64,000 bases of DNA from Epiperipatus broadwayi (lineage: Eukaryota; Onychophora; Udeonychophora; Euonychophora; Peripatidae), in the NCBI GenBank assembly GCA_028023455.1, contig JAQFVV010000001.1, positions 24,293,401 through 24,357,400 of the forward strand, given 5' to 3'. Below are positions 12,955 to 25,090 of the stretch, piece by piece; within the stretch, counting starts at the first letter, position 1, and every line of letters starts with the position of its first letter. Below the pieces are notes generated by a model, which saw nothing but the letters and a program-made list of their open reading frames with translations, was not told the origin of the DNA and did no database searches. The position numbers and the translations under genes are program-made.

Positions 12955-13885
12955 GAAAAGTAAATGAAATTTTTAAAAGCATAAAATAAAATTTAAACAA
13001 ACTTACTCTAATAAAAATTCATATTCAGACTCAGAACATTTGAGTTCTGATTTTTTTGTTTGAAAATTATTTATTGCTTAATTCTATATATTCTAACTCA
13101 TTATGACTCATAGTAAAAAGTAAAATTAATATTTTAAAAGCATAAATAAACTTACATTTAAAAAAGTCAACTTATTTCCAATTTTTCACTTGGGAATTTT
13201 GTTTTTCTTGACATTACAGTTGTCTTTTCTGCTTCATATTGAAAATTGAAATCTATCCTTTAAAAGCATAAACAATTTTACAATAATAAAAATTATTTTA
13301 TTCTCAGATGTATTTATTTATATATTGGACAATTTTCATAATCTAATATTAAGTATTGACTATCTTTACAAAAATTAAACTTTATTTAAAATTGCAATTA
13401 CATTCAACTGTTAGTAATAGCACACAGGTTAGTATATGCACAATGTTTCAAGTGATATTATTCTCCTCTCTTCTTCAGGTGTTACTGGTCTGACCAGTGT
13501 CAGTACTAGTATGGGAGTTGAATGCAGACCCATAGATTCTTGAATATTGAATTTTAAGGTAAATAGTCCAATATATAAATACAACTAAAATACCATCATC
13601 ACAAACCTTCAGGAAAATACTTTATTCCTATTTTCTTGTTTAATTTTTTTATCTTCAACTTCATGCTAACTATGTTTTCAGATTCATAATAAAAATTAAA
13701 ACCACTTTTTTAAAAACAATAACAAATTTATGTTAATAAAAATTACTTTATTTCCACGTTTTTGCATGATTTTTTTAAATGTCACTAATTTTACCTTGAT
13801 TTCAGTCTTGGTATTTTAAAATCATAAACAAATTTATGCTAATAAAAATTATGTACTTCTGCTTTCTCACTTGAAATTTTTTTTT
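12955..13885. repeat. Degenerate tandem repeat, unit roughly 105-160 bp
   Basis: A module of the form AAAAGCATAAACAAATTTA followed by (C/G)TAATAAAAATTA and a T-rich part recurs in the same orientation near 12976, 13136, 13262, 13714 and 13819. Spacing varies from about 105 to 160 bases where adjacent copies are recognisable. Between copies lies CACTTG(G)GAATTTT-like sequence. It is an eroded minisatellite-like array of unknown origin. Confidence 0.4.
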
Positions 13886-14739
13886 GGATAAAGATAATCA
13901 GTTTATTAAATTTTGCTTTTTGGGAAGGCTCTGCAATATTTTCATGTCCTATGTAAGCTAATGATATTCATTGTTCACAGTTTTATTCCCTTTTTATTTG
14001 GATTTTTTTCATGACAAAAATCAATGTTTTTAAGTCTGATTCTTTGGGATTATGGTTAAAATTATTATAACTATGCAGCAGAGTAATTAAAAAATAATAA
14101 GTACAACATATTTTTATAAAGAAAGGTACAAAAGAAATAGGTAAGCTAACTACATTGGTAATTTAACATTATAAAACATGAGAAAACTATCTTTATTGTA
14201 ACATTTGCCCTTGTTTTGCAAATCTTAATTTAAGGAGAGGAGAACTGTGTGATGTATAGTTTGATTACAGTAAAATCTTTTTTATAAAAGATTTCTCTGT
14301 ATGTATAGATAGATACATATATATTATTGAACTAGTAACATGTAGCCTTGATACTTAGCCAATAAGATTTCAATTGAAAAACAATGACTTAAAGTCATGG
14401 TGATCTATAATAAGACTAAATATGTGGAAAACTGATGTTTTATTATATATTAAATAATAAGATGCAAAACTAACAGAAAAAAAGTAACGTTTAAATAATT
14501 AGATTAAATGATTTCAACTTTTATGAATGGGTCATGTGATGTTATTACTGCCATTAACTTTTTTAGCCAAAGGGTAAGATCTTATAACTATTATAGAATT
14601 GAAGTCTCTAAAATATATAAAAATTTAGTTGATTAAGCAAGTAAGTTAATCTAAGTTCAAACCTTAGAATTTTTTGAATTTTTTGCTATTATCTTGAATA
14701 GTGCAAAGGAGTAAAAGATATGCCAAATACATGAGTGCA

Positions 14740-14810
14740 TTAGTTCTAGATTTAAATCTTAATTTCCAATAATGAAGGAAAAGCTAGAAACTAGTCTGCA
14801 GATAGACATT
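14740..14810 (+). repeat. Relic of the hammerhead-bearing retroposon
   Basis: AATGAAGGAAAAGCTAGAAAC followed by TAGTCTGCAGATAG (14771-14805) resembles the core of the foldback retroposon family, where GAAACTAGTCTGGGGATA follows TGATGAAAGCCACAAACCA. Only the 3' half is preserved; the CTGATGA box has decayed to AATGAAG. No family ends are visible. Confidence 0.35.
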
Positions 14811-15797
14811 TTATAGTATCATTTGATATTCATTGATTATTCAAGTTTACAATAGATGATAGTTCTAAAGTAACACAATAATAATTATTTTTGAAAGTAT
14901 ATGAGTAAGCAATATGAGTGGGGCATGTGATTTTGCTGTTAGACTAAATTATATAATAATAATAATTACAAAAACTAAATCAATGCAATGATTTGATTAA
15001 CCTTAATTCTGTTCCAAAAAAATAATGGCAGTGTTGAAAAGCATATAATACTCATTGAAATATAAATTATTACAAAAAGCTTAAATAATCATAAGATATA
15101 AATAGGTAAACCATCTTTAAATAACCCAAAACAAAAGCCTCTCTATGGTGAGAGGTTAGATTTTTGTTGTTGCTGTACTTTCTAGATGGCTAACTGGGTT
15201 AACTATGGATTGGATATCTAAAAAAAAAAAAAAAAACGACAGTTAGAATATGAAGATAACTTCAAGTTTAACTGAAATAAGAATTCAGATCTCATATTAT
15301 GGGTTTGATTTACTAACAATTTTGTTGTCTCAAATAGAATAACTACATAACAAAGTATTATAATAAAACAGTAACATATTTTAGAGTTACATTATATACT
15401 TGTAATGAGTCCTTTAGATACATGGTATAAGTATTATATCAAAAGCAATTTATTACTTAGAAAAAAAAACTGAATTTTTTTGTAATTTTTTTTTTTTAAA
15501 TAATAATTTTTAAAATCAATTTAATAAACTATTTACAAATTTATAGTACAATTTAGCCAAGTTATTCGACAGAAATAATAATACTGCATAATTAAAATAA
15601 AATGATTTATTATATTTAGTTGACTTTTCCTGCTGAGAATTAATTATATAAAATAATATATTCAAAATACTTTTTTCTGGCAATTAACTTGGTAATAAAA
15701 AAAAATAAAACAATTATTTTTTAATTATAATTTTTTTAAAAAAAAACACGATTTTATTCTCATATTATGATAATATATATATATACATATTTGAGAG

Positions 15798-15981
15798 AAA
15801 GGATCTCATGGCGTAGTAGCTAAAATATATCTGCCGATACCACAACCGGGAATTCAATTGTAGGTTGCTGTCCATAATCAACCCAGTTAATAATTCACAG
15901 CTTAATAATATAATTTGATTCAATGATAAAGTAATAGACTTTGGAGCTAAATATCCAAGGAGTGCAGTCCAGTTCTAGTTC
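15798..15981 (+). repeat. Degenerate tRNA-like SINE sequence
   Basis: GGATCTCATGGCGTAGTAGC begins a tRNA-like 5' part with a plausible A box (TGGCGTAGTAGC). A B-box-like GGGAATTCAATT lies about 45 bases on. A second tRNA-like block (AATAGACTTTGGAGCTAAAT to CCAGTTCTAGTTC) follows near 15930 and resembles blocks at 39400 and 45840. It abuts the tail of the next SINE, inserted from the opposite strand. The parent tRNA is not clear. Confidence 0.38.
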
Positions 15982-16072
15982 TTTTTTTTATATGTCAAAG
16001 CGTTGACCGGGAAGCGAACCCGGGTCACCTACTTGGAAGGCAGCTATGCTAACCACAAGGCCATCAATGCTT
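15982..16072 (-). repeat. tRNA-Gly-like SINE (Gly family copy 1)
   Basis: On the minus strand 16070-16000 is a 71-base tRNA-like sequence. The A-box region is TGGCCTTGTGGTTAGC, the anticodon loop CTTCCAA would give anticodon TCC, the T stem CCGGG/CCCGG is perfect and the B box is GGTTCGCTTCC. It closely resembles animal tRNA-Gly(TCC), but the invariant A of the T loop is C, the acceptor stem has a mismatch and the anticodon stem is imperfect. A tail TTTGACATAT plus A run follows (15982-15999). Two further copies lie at 52.96 and 54.17 kb. Confidence 0.75.
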
Positions 16073-16867
16073 GTGCTCAACTTTTTTAAAATTCCATGAG
16101 CAAAAAATTAGTACATTATTCCAATTCATTTATTGTTTGATAAAGATAGGCTATTCCGGGGTAAAAAATAAAGCAAGAAAACCCCCAAGGCAACTCTCAC
16201 CTACTGCAATGGACTATCTACAATGGTTTATCCTGATGAATGAAAACTTCAACATGTGTCTGTGGAGAAATATCAGAAAGGTTGAACTATTAATAAGTTG
16301 TAAATAGTATAATTATTCCCATTTTGTTTTTAAATTTTTAGTCATAAATGTTTCAAAATCACCTTATCAATATAATTAAATGGAATTATCTGAAAAGAAG
16401 ATAACTAGAAATTTATTTATTATTTTAATTAATAAAAATATGCTCAATTAAAACATACTATTTTAATCTGGGCAGAGTTTAATTGGTTCTGCAATGTGAT
16501 TCATAAACAAAAATCTCACATAAAAAATAAGCAATTATAATAAATTCCTATGTAAAAAAAATTTAATTTGTTACTTTAAATTCAAAATATATCAAAATCC
16601 AATTAAAAAATAATGCTTAATTGAAAAAAATTGTTAATTAATGAAAAACATTTTATTAAGTATATTATTAAAAAGTAGTATTAACCTTTGGATAAATATT
16701 CTCTATAAAAAACATTTCAATAACTATAATTTTTATATATATAATTTTTTCACTGATGTCATTATTTTGCTTCTAATGTAGTCAAAGCATATTTTCTGAA
16801 TCATGATTTTTTAAAAATTAAAATAAAGCATATTAAAAGAAAAATTAATTAACCACAATATATACTT
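16073..16867. other. AT-rich DNA without recognisable gene
   Basis: No gene seen. A frame at 16071-16307 has a slightly less biased composition (it includes SPTAMDYLQWF) but matches no family I recognise and begins inside the SINE flank. Confidence 0.45.
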
Positions 16868-16973
16868 TAAAATTTATTTTTGGAGCACTTAATGTTTTAC
16901 TAACAATGTTTTTTATTTATTTAATCAATAAATCTTTGAAATTTTTGAAGAATTATTGTTGTTACTGTTGTTG

Positions 16974-17041
<68 letters not shown>

Positions 17042-17830
17042 TTTAAAGCAATAGTTTACAAAATTATTTATTTTACATAAATACAATCAAAATTAAATAA
17101 AGATTAGATAAAGAAATATATTGTATTTAATTGCGGTAGTTTTAATAATTTAAATGATTAAATCTTTTTTTGTTTTTTGCCAATTTATATTTCCAATAAA
17201 AGCTACCATTATCTTGAAAATATCATAAACAAATTATGAGATTATTGATTTAAATTTAAAAAATAAATATTTTGAACATTTGTTTAGTAACCTTTGATCA
17301 TAGAAAGTTGATTATTAACTGCATAATTTATGAAATCTTTTTTTTTTTCAAAATAACTTACAATTATGGTGACTGTGGTTTACAATTCCAAAGATCATAC
17401 ATATCTTTAGCTACAGATAAAATAACTTTTATAAGAATTTTGATCTGTAAACTTGCTTGAGTGAAGCTAAAAATTTAATATTAATTTTAAAATTGAATAC
17501 CAATATATTTGTTTATTGTACTGTACTGAAAAAACTAGTTTATTTTTTACAATTATAATGATTTATGATGAAAATCTTCTTTATTTAGAATATACCATTA
17601 ATGAAAGCACTGATTATTTGCAGGAACACTGAATGAACGTTAGATGTACATTAATCATATTTTAATTCTATAATCAAAATATAATACTATATATTGTATA
17701 ATGAAGAAATTTTATACAGTCTATTGTACTTATTTTGCATGAATGTTACCACTTATCTATGGAAGACATAGCTATGATAAAGTCATTATTCTATGGTCAT
17801 CAACTTACAAAATAACTGTAATTTTTAAAA
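16868..17830. repeat. Old dispersed repeat, homologous to 10055-10800
   Basis: This is the partner of the block at 10.06-10.80 kb, with the same order of conserved islands and the same orientation. It is interrupted by a (TTG)n/(TTA)n microsatellite at about 16955-17041. The open frame at 17272-17460 has no known motif. Confidence 0.42.
16979..17041. repeat. (TTA)n microsatellite
   Basis: About 21 pure TTA units preceded by TTG units. It lies inside the diverged repeat, so it probably expanded in place. Confidence 0.95.
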
Positions 17831-18289
17831 ATGGTGTGTTTTTTTTAAAAAAAGAATTTCAAAGTTTGAATATCCATTGCTAACCAGAATAAAGATGTAT
17901 TTCTAAAACGTAAATTTTATTTTTTTTATTTCTTAATATAGGTTAAATAGGTTTATGAGAATCACTAATGATTTAAAATATCTTTCCACTGGAGAGGAAA
18001 AGATAAACATGTTTTCAATGATTATTTTGATTTATCATCATAAAAATAAGCTTATGCAAATCATATCTCAAAAACAATTATGATGTTCTATAAATTAGAT
18101 ATTGCAAGAAATTATTTGATGGACGTATTTATTTTATTTTAATCAATAAAACATTGATTAAAAAATAAACGAAGTAGAATTCAATATTTTTCTAACAAGT
18201 GATGTAATATTAAAAGAACTATCTGCAATATAAAGGACTTGCAGTTTAGAAATTCATATGATATTAGTTTAATTCATCATCATTAATTT

Positions 18290-19530
18290 CATATTTTTCA
18301 ATTATTATAAGTCTACTGCAAGATAAAGTTCTCTCAAATTTAGTCTAATTTTTTCAATCTCTAGCTTTTCTTTTTCACATCACTTCCAAACAAATTTTTT
18401 TACCTCATACATTCATCTCATATGACTATTTTCAAGTCTTTTGCAATCTCTTGGGAGCCAGTTTATGATTTTAATTATCCACCTACTCTTTTCTCTTTTA
18501 GAAATATGGTATTTGTTTGTTTTCTTATTTTGTTTTATTTTCAACCTTTCCTTATTATTCTCAAAATTTATTTCTCTTCCCACTTTTTATTATGTGCCAT
18601 GAAGTCTATAACCTGTATTTTTTTTATTATGTATTCAAGATTCATATCTGTATTTAAGCACTAATAAATCTCACTTATTAAAAACTTTCTTTTCAAATAT
18701 ATAAATATATTTTCTTTTAATAATGTGCTATTTTACTAGAAGCACTACATCCAAACTTATTCTACAATTAATTTTATTTATTATATCTTCATTTATATTA
18801 ATTAGATAAAATTATTTGTGGTAACTGTCTTCATCTAATTCATTACTATCAATCTTTAGTTTTAACTTTTTCAAAAAACAATTACTTTAACTTTTTTAAC
18901 ATTTAGTTTTAAATCTACATTATTGCTTTCTTCTGATAGTTCTTGTAATATTTATTAAAGCTGTGAAATACATTTTGACATCATTTGAAAGGTATTAATG
19001 ACTTAAATAATCTCTCTTTATTTTTATTCTGGTAATTTTTTCTTTTAATTCATAAAATACTCCTATAAAACTGCTGTAAAAAATTTTTGAACATCCTTAT
19101 CAAAATTAATCTTTTTAATATTAGAATGTTGATTTTGATAAATATTCTAGATTTATATAACAATATTCTAAAATCAAATGCTCTTTTATGGCTTACAAAT
19201 TTAGTGCAAATTGTCAGCTCATATTAATTGGGTTTTCTATAACTTTTGCTAATACTAGGATATGATCCACTTTTAATAAACTCAGCTTGTTCTTTTGATT
19301 GACTTGAGTATAAAGTTCTCAGACAATGAAAAGCAATGATCTTAGTAAAGATCATGTAAAAAATTAATAGGTCTGTATTTTTTAATATTTTCTTTTCACC
19401 TTTCTTAAATATCAATATTAAGTACTGCATTCTTCCAATCATCTGAACATCATTATAATTTAGACATTTGATATATAGCTTTGCAAACAACTCTATTTCT
19501 TCATCTGTTTCTTAATTTTTTTCATTTTTC
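18290..19530 (-). pseudogene. RTE-clade LINE remnant, RT region
   Basis: The minus strand encodes, at 19490-19224, LAKLYIKCLNYNDV followed by LILIFKKGEKK, then FTKIIAFHCLRTLYSSQSKEQAEF in pieces. This matches the RT fingers region of the copy at 49.9-50.1 kb (KCLNDKDVPDDWQ, LILIFKKK, NQPSEQAGF). Downstream, at about 18720-18660, ENIFIYLKRK corresponds to ENMPMCLKR. Near 18440 the reverse of CTCTTGGGAGCCAG matches the CTGGATTCCAAGAGATTG block near the 3' end of the good copy. Stops and frameshifts run throughout, so it is a dead copy. It resembles the remnant at 2.7-3.55 kb closely in its 3' part, including shared AT-rich flanks. Confidence 0.72.
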
Positions 19531-20440
19531 AAAGATTTAATTTCATGTTTCATCTTTTCAATTAACAATTTAGTATTTCAAAAGTTATTATTATAGTTGC
19601 AGAGGCTACTTTGTTTTAGCTGTTGTTTTTTTTTTTTGCTTTCTATTACTCCATCGTTCTTCATAGAACTCATTCACACATTTGATATGTTCCTCTTTTT
19701 AGTAATAGCATCATTTGTTTTTCTTATTGCTCAAACAACTTTCATTCCAATACAAATGCGGTTTCTTGTCAATTCGCAGCTATATTTTCATTTATCGTCA
19801 TTATTTTTTATACTATTGCACAGAATTTTTGTCTCTAACTTTATATTAACATATATCTACTTCTCACTATGTAAGTTTCTATGTGCGTATATATATATAT
19901 ATGCACAATTCTATTATCAATGTTTCTCACAGTATAATAGATTTCACTTTATAATATCCATATGAATTCGTTTGATTAATTAAAGGGATAATAAAAACAA
20001 CATATAAATATTTATCTATTAATTAATTTTTTAAGTTTTTTTATGGGGGAGGGGGATTACTTATTAGATATTGTTTTTAAACTTCGTAATCAGATTGTAT
20101 AACGAAAAATATAAAAATTAAAATCACTATTTGATCAGCTTATTAAGAAGGACATAATTGGGATATTCTCAAACACATAATAAAGCTTATCAACATGTGT
20201 ATAATCAAATAACTTGTGAATACTATATTGCCTAAAAACATTTATATATATAATTTGCTTTTTTATTATATTTTTAATCCTATTCAATGATGCCTTTATG
20301 AGCTTTTCTGAAGCTTTCTTTTCCTAATAGACACAAAAGAAGATACCTATTATTTGAAATAGGATGATTCTGAGCTCAAGAACCCATAAATTTTATTCTC
20401 TTTCTACATTTTCTAATTTTAATTGAAAGTCAGTTTGTTT
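19531..20440. other. AT-rich DNA without recognisable gene
   Basis: The plus-strand frame at 19597-19965 (122 residues) is almost all Phe, Ile, Leu and Ser with hydrophobic runs. It follows the T-rich composition and lacks any motif, so I do not call a membrane protein. A G run sits at 20044. Confidence 0.5.
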
Positions 20441-21290
20441 TTTAATGCAGCTGCTACTCTTAATTTAAAATTCCCCTTGTTCTGGGAAGATTTAGGTTCG
20501 GCAAACTCTTTATTAGAATTATTAATATTATTAAATAGGTTATAATAAAAAAAAAACCTTGGTATTAGGAGATTTTTTTTTCATTAAAAGTTTCTTATTC
20601 CCAGCTTATTATTCTGTTTAAATTCTGGGCTTTGGAACCGAAATTCTTAGACTATCTAGTCAAAATAAATCTTCAAGCTATGCCTACTAATTGGTTCCTG
20701 AAATACAGGAGACAGTTTGGTACCATTGATCCACTGTGTATGAACTCTTGCCATCAGGATGAGACATTTTCATATCACTCTCACTTGTAATGGTCTTGAC
20801 AAAATCAAAATGACCATATATCAGAACTGTTTTCTAGAGACATTCCAACCATCAGAATGTCTATCTTCTTGACATATTTTTTATGGTTGACCAGGTGTAA
20901 GAAACTGTTCACTCTGCCACAGCCAGATGTGAACTCTTTCTTTTTACAAACTTTAAAAAAACTTAAGGCCAGAGACAGTACTATGTCTTCTAAATTTATG
21001 TTTGATCAGACTTGGATGCTTTTTTAGTTTCCGTAAAAAGTCCCTACTTCTTTAACCTTTATGTATTAATGTTTATTTTATGTCTTGAGTTTGCATTGGT
21101 TTTCTCATATTGTTAAATGTAGTCATATTCTATATCATGTTTTAAATTAACTATAGACTGTATCTATAGTTCTCATGTAACCAATTATTTTGTTTCTTTT
21201 TCTTTTGTAACTTCTTTATCCTAGAGTCATTTGTATTACTTATATACATTTATTTTCCGCTTTAATAAAGTTGTTTAATATAAAAAAAGT
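20441..21290 (+). pseudogene. 3' end of a LINE with C-terminal zinc motif
   Basis: LINE ORF2 C-terminus is visible in broken frames. AAATLNLKFPLFWEDLGSA is encoded near 20448. At 20671-20790 a frame reads LQAMPTNWFLKYRRQFG, then CMNSCHQDETFSYHSH before a TAA stop. The spacing Cys-x3-Cys followed by ETF and His residues is the eroded zinc knuckle found at the C-terminus of many non-LTR retrotransposons. The 3' part ends in CTTTAATAAAGTTGTTTAATATAAAAAAAG near 21260-21290, a polyadenylation signal and A tail. It is 5' truncated. The clade is not resolved. Confidence 0.6.
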
Positions 21291-21539
21291 TTCTTATTCA
21301 TATTTATTTTTTCTCATTCATATATTATTTTTTCTTGTTTTTTTTTTTTTTATATACTCATCTACCCATTTTTTTTTACCAGTTAAGCTCTTTGCTGTTT
21401 GTGTTACAAATTGATTCAGCTTACTCTTTTGCCTAGCTGCTTTCCTTTTCATTGTTGATTTTTTTTTATAAGAATGTGATGTGATGTACTGTGGCTTCTC
21501 CTTAAATGAAGTCAAGAATATCTCAGCAATTATGCCCAG
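21291..21539. other. Junction between two LINE 3' ends
   Basis: A T-rich stretch with runs of T between the plus-strand LINE tail (21290) and the minus-strand LINE. The minus-strand frame at 21515-21318 is rich in Lys and Thr because of A runs; it may be the 3' untranslated part of the minus-strand LINE and I do not call it a gene. Confidence 0.4.
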
Positions 21540-23276
21540 ATAAAACTGTTAGCCACTTAATTTTGCATTCCCCACTCTTAAGTTTTCCAATATTCTGCTC
21601 CATCCCATTTCCACAACATAATCTTTGTCAACTCTGTGGTCTTTATATCTAAGTCCCCTTTATCTTTTCCCAAACCCAGCATGAAAACCAATAATTCACT
21701 TTCTGTATAATCACTTTTTCATATTTATTTTTCCATAACTCATAACCTTTCTGTTTTCAAGCATTTACATTCAATTAACAAATGCCTAATATTTTCTATT
21801 TCTTCCTTACATAATTTACAAAATAAATTGCCCATATTTTCCCATTTACATGTATATTTTCTTGTTGCTAAAGATCCCATTCGAGCCTTAAACAATAAAC
21901 TACTTTTCTTACTATTATCATATATTAACTCGCACCTAATATTCTGTTTATTTCTATATATATTTAAACTCATTTTACTCTCCATACTATTTTTCCATCT
22001 TTCTAACTCCCTATTCTTTATTGATAAATTTATTCTTTTATCCCATTCCTTACTACTACAACACTCAACAATCCTCTTAACACAATCATTCCATCTTTTG
22101 TACAAATATACTGATATAAATTCTTTATCCAAATCTTTTGCATATCGCATTACCTTTCTCACCCATCTTGTCACCTGCTCCTTACTCATAACCCAATTAA
22201 ATACTATTTTGGCTATTCTTTTATTGCCCATAAACTGCAATCCACCAAACATTTTCATTTTACTTTTTGCATCTCTCATATGAAAACTTGACCATCCCAT
22301 TTCTCCTTGAATTGCCACCTTTGCTGCCATACATCTGCATCCAGTGCATGTCTTCCTAATTCCCTTTGAACTTTTTCCAAGTAATCTAATACCCCTTTAC
22401 TAACACATAATGCATCATTACCATATGTTAATCCTGCTACTAGAACTCCCATATAATTCTAGCTACATCATATTTATTATATGAAAACACTGTTAATTTC
22501 TTTATCAATCCCTTTCTTTTCTTTGCTTCATTTATCAATTTTTTCTCCCATTAATTCAAATAATTTTTCTGATTACTTAAAATAATTTCCAAATAATTAT
22601 ATCTATTCACCACACTTAACTTAATATCTCCCAATAAAAATTCTACATCTTCTTTTTCTCCAGTATTAACCATCATTATATTTGATTTTTCTTCACTAAA
22701 TTTGATCCCCATTTCTTTACCCACCCTTGCATATGTTATCAGCATAACTTCCATATCTTCTCTACTTTCTGCACACAAAAAAATATCATCCGCAAAAAAA
22801 AAGACCTGACAAAATATATACTCCCTTACCACTTATTAATGGTATCTCTATCCCGCTTCTTAAACTTTCTATTGCTCTTTCTACTTCACTTAAATATAAC
22901 ACAAACAAAATAGGTGACATAGGGCATCCTTGTCTTAATCCCACCCCATTTTTAACTTTAACTGATTGATATATATAATAATTATTTTCATATAATTTCT
23001 TAATAATATTCACTAAAGCTTTATCCATTCCCAAATTTGCTAAACTTATCCATAAACTATTTCTATTTACTCTATCATATGCTTTCTCTCTATCTATAAA
23101 ACTCATATATAACTGTTTATCTAAATTTCTACTCATATCCATAAGTTGTGTAACTACAAATAAACTATCTTCTGTATGCCTATCTAATCTAAAATCTCCT
23201 TGCATTTATCCCACTACATTATTTCCTTCCATCCATTTTACAACTCTTCTAGCCATTATATATGAGAAAACTTTAT
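21540..23276 (-). pseudogene. LINE with reverse transcriptase and zinc knuckle, broken
   Basis: Read on the minus strand, the copy starts near 23276 with KVFSYIMARRVVKWMEGN, an in-frame TAA at 23206, then MQGDFRLDRHTEDSLF. RT motif A is SFIDREKAYDRVN (near 23095), motif B is GVGLRQGCPMSPILF (near 22935) and the catalytic box is FFFADDIFLC (near 22800). The two RT frames (22786-23205 and 22551-22832) change at a run of nine T around 22795, a one-base slip. The C-terminal 22330-21740 frame ends with FCKLCKEEIENIRHLLIEC, a CCHC zinc knuckle. It is 5' truncated inside RT, dead, and its downstream 3' part faces the plus-strand LINE ending at 21290. QGGFR-type fingers fit several LINE clades; I do not assign one. 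Confidence 0.8.
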
Positions 23277-24110
23277 ACTACTACACTTCTGCCACCTATT
23301 GTAAGCTTGAATAGTCAATAAATATTAGAAGGAAATGCTTATTAATTTCCTATTCAATGATGTTATATCCATGTTATCATACTAATTTCTGGTTTGTGGC
23401 CCTTCATCAATAACGACTTTTAGATCTGGATCTTTTAGTTTTAATAATTATAATATTTTGATTTTACAAACTGATGCGCTCATTTATAATAGTAAAGCAC
23501 GTGTCCTTTAAGGGTAATGTATATACTTAAATACAAATAGAGTGAAACTTCCATACTTTGCTCACCCAAGTTCACATAATTAATTTATATTTAAATAAAC
23601 AGATATTATTTATAAATTAAGAAGCAAAATAAAACTAATTATTTTAAAAACACTGAATACAGATTTATTTATTTTTTAAACAAAAAAAAAAAAAGAAAGA
23701 AAGAAGGGCAATTAAAGAAATAAGTTAATAACAAAATAATCATTTTTTATTTTCATCAATATAGTTTTAAAAAATAAAAAACAAAAAAGTAACAATTGTA
23801 GTTAATCATTATTTAAAAAAAAAAAAGGAGGTGGGGACGGCTAGCTCATTTCATATAATAATTTTACATTTAGAATAAAAAAATTCTGTAAATAAGTAGA
23901 CAAATGAAGATAGTAACTATAATAAAAGCGCTCTTTCCTATATAAAATTATTTATTAAAAAAAATATCATCTTGACTTATTGAAGTTTAAGATATTGTTC
24001 TAAAATTGAGATAGCATGGTGACTACTATCGCCGCTGAATTTATTTGCTTAATACTCATTCAATCTACCTTGGCGCAGAACTTTATTTATATTACGACGT
24101 TAAACACTAT
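23277..24110. other. AT-rich DNA with a possible retroposon relic
   Basis: At about 23375-23430 the minus strand reads TTGATGAAGGGCCACAAACC then AGAAATTAGTATG, which resembles the hammerhead-bearing core of the foldback retroposons (TGATGAAAGCCACAAACCAGAAACTAGTCTG). The surrounding AGATCTGGATCTTTTAG also recalls the family module AGATCTAGGTG. The rest is AT-rich with nothing recognisable. Confidence 0.35.
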
Positions 24111-24256
24111 TACGAAATTGATTTTTTTTTTTTTTTTTCCATATGTCATGGCGTCGGCCGGGACGCGAACCCACAACCGTCTGCAAACAAGTACTTGCTT
24201 GCATGGCGACTGCGATACCTCTCGGCTAACAACGCAAGACTACGAAATTGATTTTT
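24111..24256 (-). repeat. tRNA-like SINE with long variable arm, copy 1
   Basis: Minus strand 24235-24151 forms an 85-base tRNA-like sequence. Its acceptor-like ends GCGTTG and CGACGC pair, the A box is TTAGCCGAGAGGT, the variable arm has AAGTACTT, and the B-box region is GTGGGTTCGCGTCCCGG. Length and variable arm point to a class II (Leu- or Ser-like) tRNA ancestor. The tail is CATGACATATGG plus an A run of about 18. A direct repeat TACGAAATTGATTTTT flanks it (24111-24126 and 24241-24256), the mark of target-primed insertion. The open frames across it are artefacts. Confidence 0.78.
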
Positions 24257-24789
24257 GATTACATATTGTCTACAAATGGACGATCACAATTTTTTGTAAG
24301 GAAACCCCCCCCACACACAGACAGAACATTTTATAAAAACCTAGAAAAATATATTTTAAAATCTCTATGAAGTCAATAAAGGTTTAGGAACTTTTCTGAG
24401 AAATGTTAACTTATTTCAGACTTGATAGTATAAACTGTCTTATCTACAAGTCTTTGCATATAAAGGAAATTGTTCTGACAATCTTATTAACTATCTGATG
24501 TAAAATAAATTACTCTTTTCACACATTTATAATTCTATCGATATATTTATATTGATTACTAAGATCATGCTGTACCTTATAAGTTTCACTGCTTTATAAT
24601 ATAGTTCAAAAATATAAAAGCATATACATGTTCATGATGTAGCTTTAAAAAAGTGTTAAAAAGTAAATTGTATTAAGAGAGTGACAAGCGAAAACAAACT
24701 ATCACTATAATATTATCATCATAGCAATCTATTTATTATCCAGGCAACAAACTTCTTTAGAAAAAATGATCTCTACTAGCTGCATATAT
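24257..24789. other. AT-rich DNA without recognisable gene
   Basis: No gene or clear repeat seen. A short C run and CA run occur at 24304-24320. Confidence 0.5.
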
Positions 24790-25090
24790 CTGAAATACAG
24801 GCTTATTATATACCTGTATCAATATATGTAATATATAGGGTATATGAACACAGACTTCACACGACCCACTACTCATCACTCTATCTCATATCACTATTCA
24901 TTTAAACACATATATGTCGAAAAGATAAGTAATCACCAATATTCGTATTTCATGCTAAACCAGCAATCATCAGTTGGTCCAGATTATGCATATATATATA
25001 TATTACATTTTAATTTACTATTTTAATTTACAAGTATCAAACTTATCTGCAATCACAACTTTAATACTGACCACTTTAGACAGACAGTAA
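24790..25090 (+). mobile_element. Foldback/MITE-like element copy
   Basis: It begins CTGAAATACAGGCTTATTAT and passes through GGGTATATGAACACAGACTTC, the same left arm as the 25.8 kb copy reads in inverse at its right end. Its core GCTAAACCAGCAATCATCAG is shared with 25935. Its right part (25000-25085) matches in inverse 2130-2215. The two copies in this kilobase are in the same orientation. No coding capacity. The class is uncertain; long inverted arms suggest a MITE or foldback element. Confidence 0.55.

Noticed and set aside
16000-16070. Functional tRNA-Gly gene
   Set aside because: Acceptor and anticodon stem mismatches, a changed invariant T-loop base, and a SINE-type tail shared with other copies.
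19597-19965. 122-codon Phe/Leu/Ile-rich frame that could look like a membrane protein
   Set aside because: The hydrophobicity follows from T-rich DNA; no start context, motif or conserved pattern supports it.
21828-22283. 151-codon plus-strand frame
   Set aside because: It is the antisense shadow of the LINE C-terminal coding sequence on the minus strand.
24016-24258. Open frames across the SINE
   Set aside because: They translate a tRNA-like SINE and its T run; no coding evidence.
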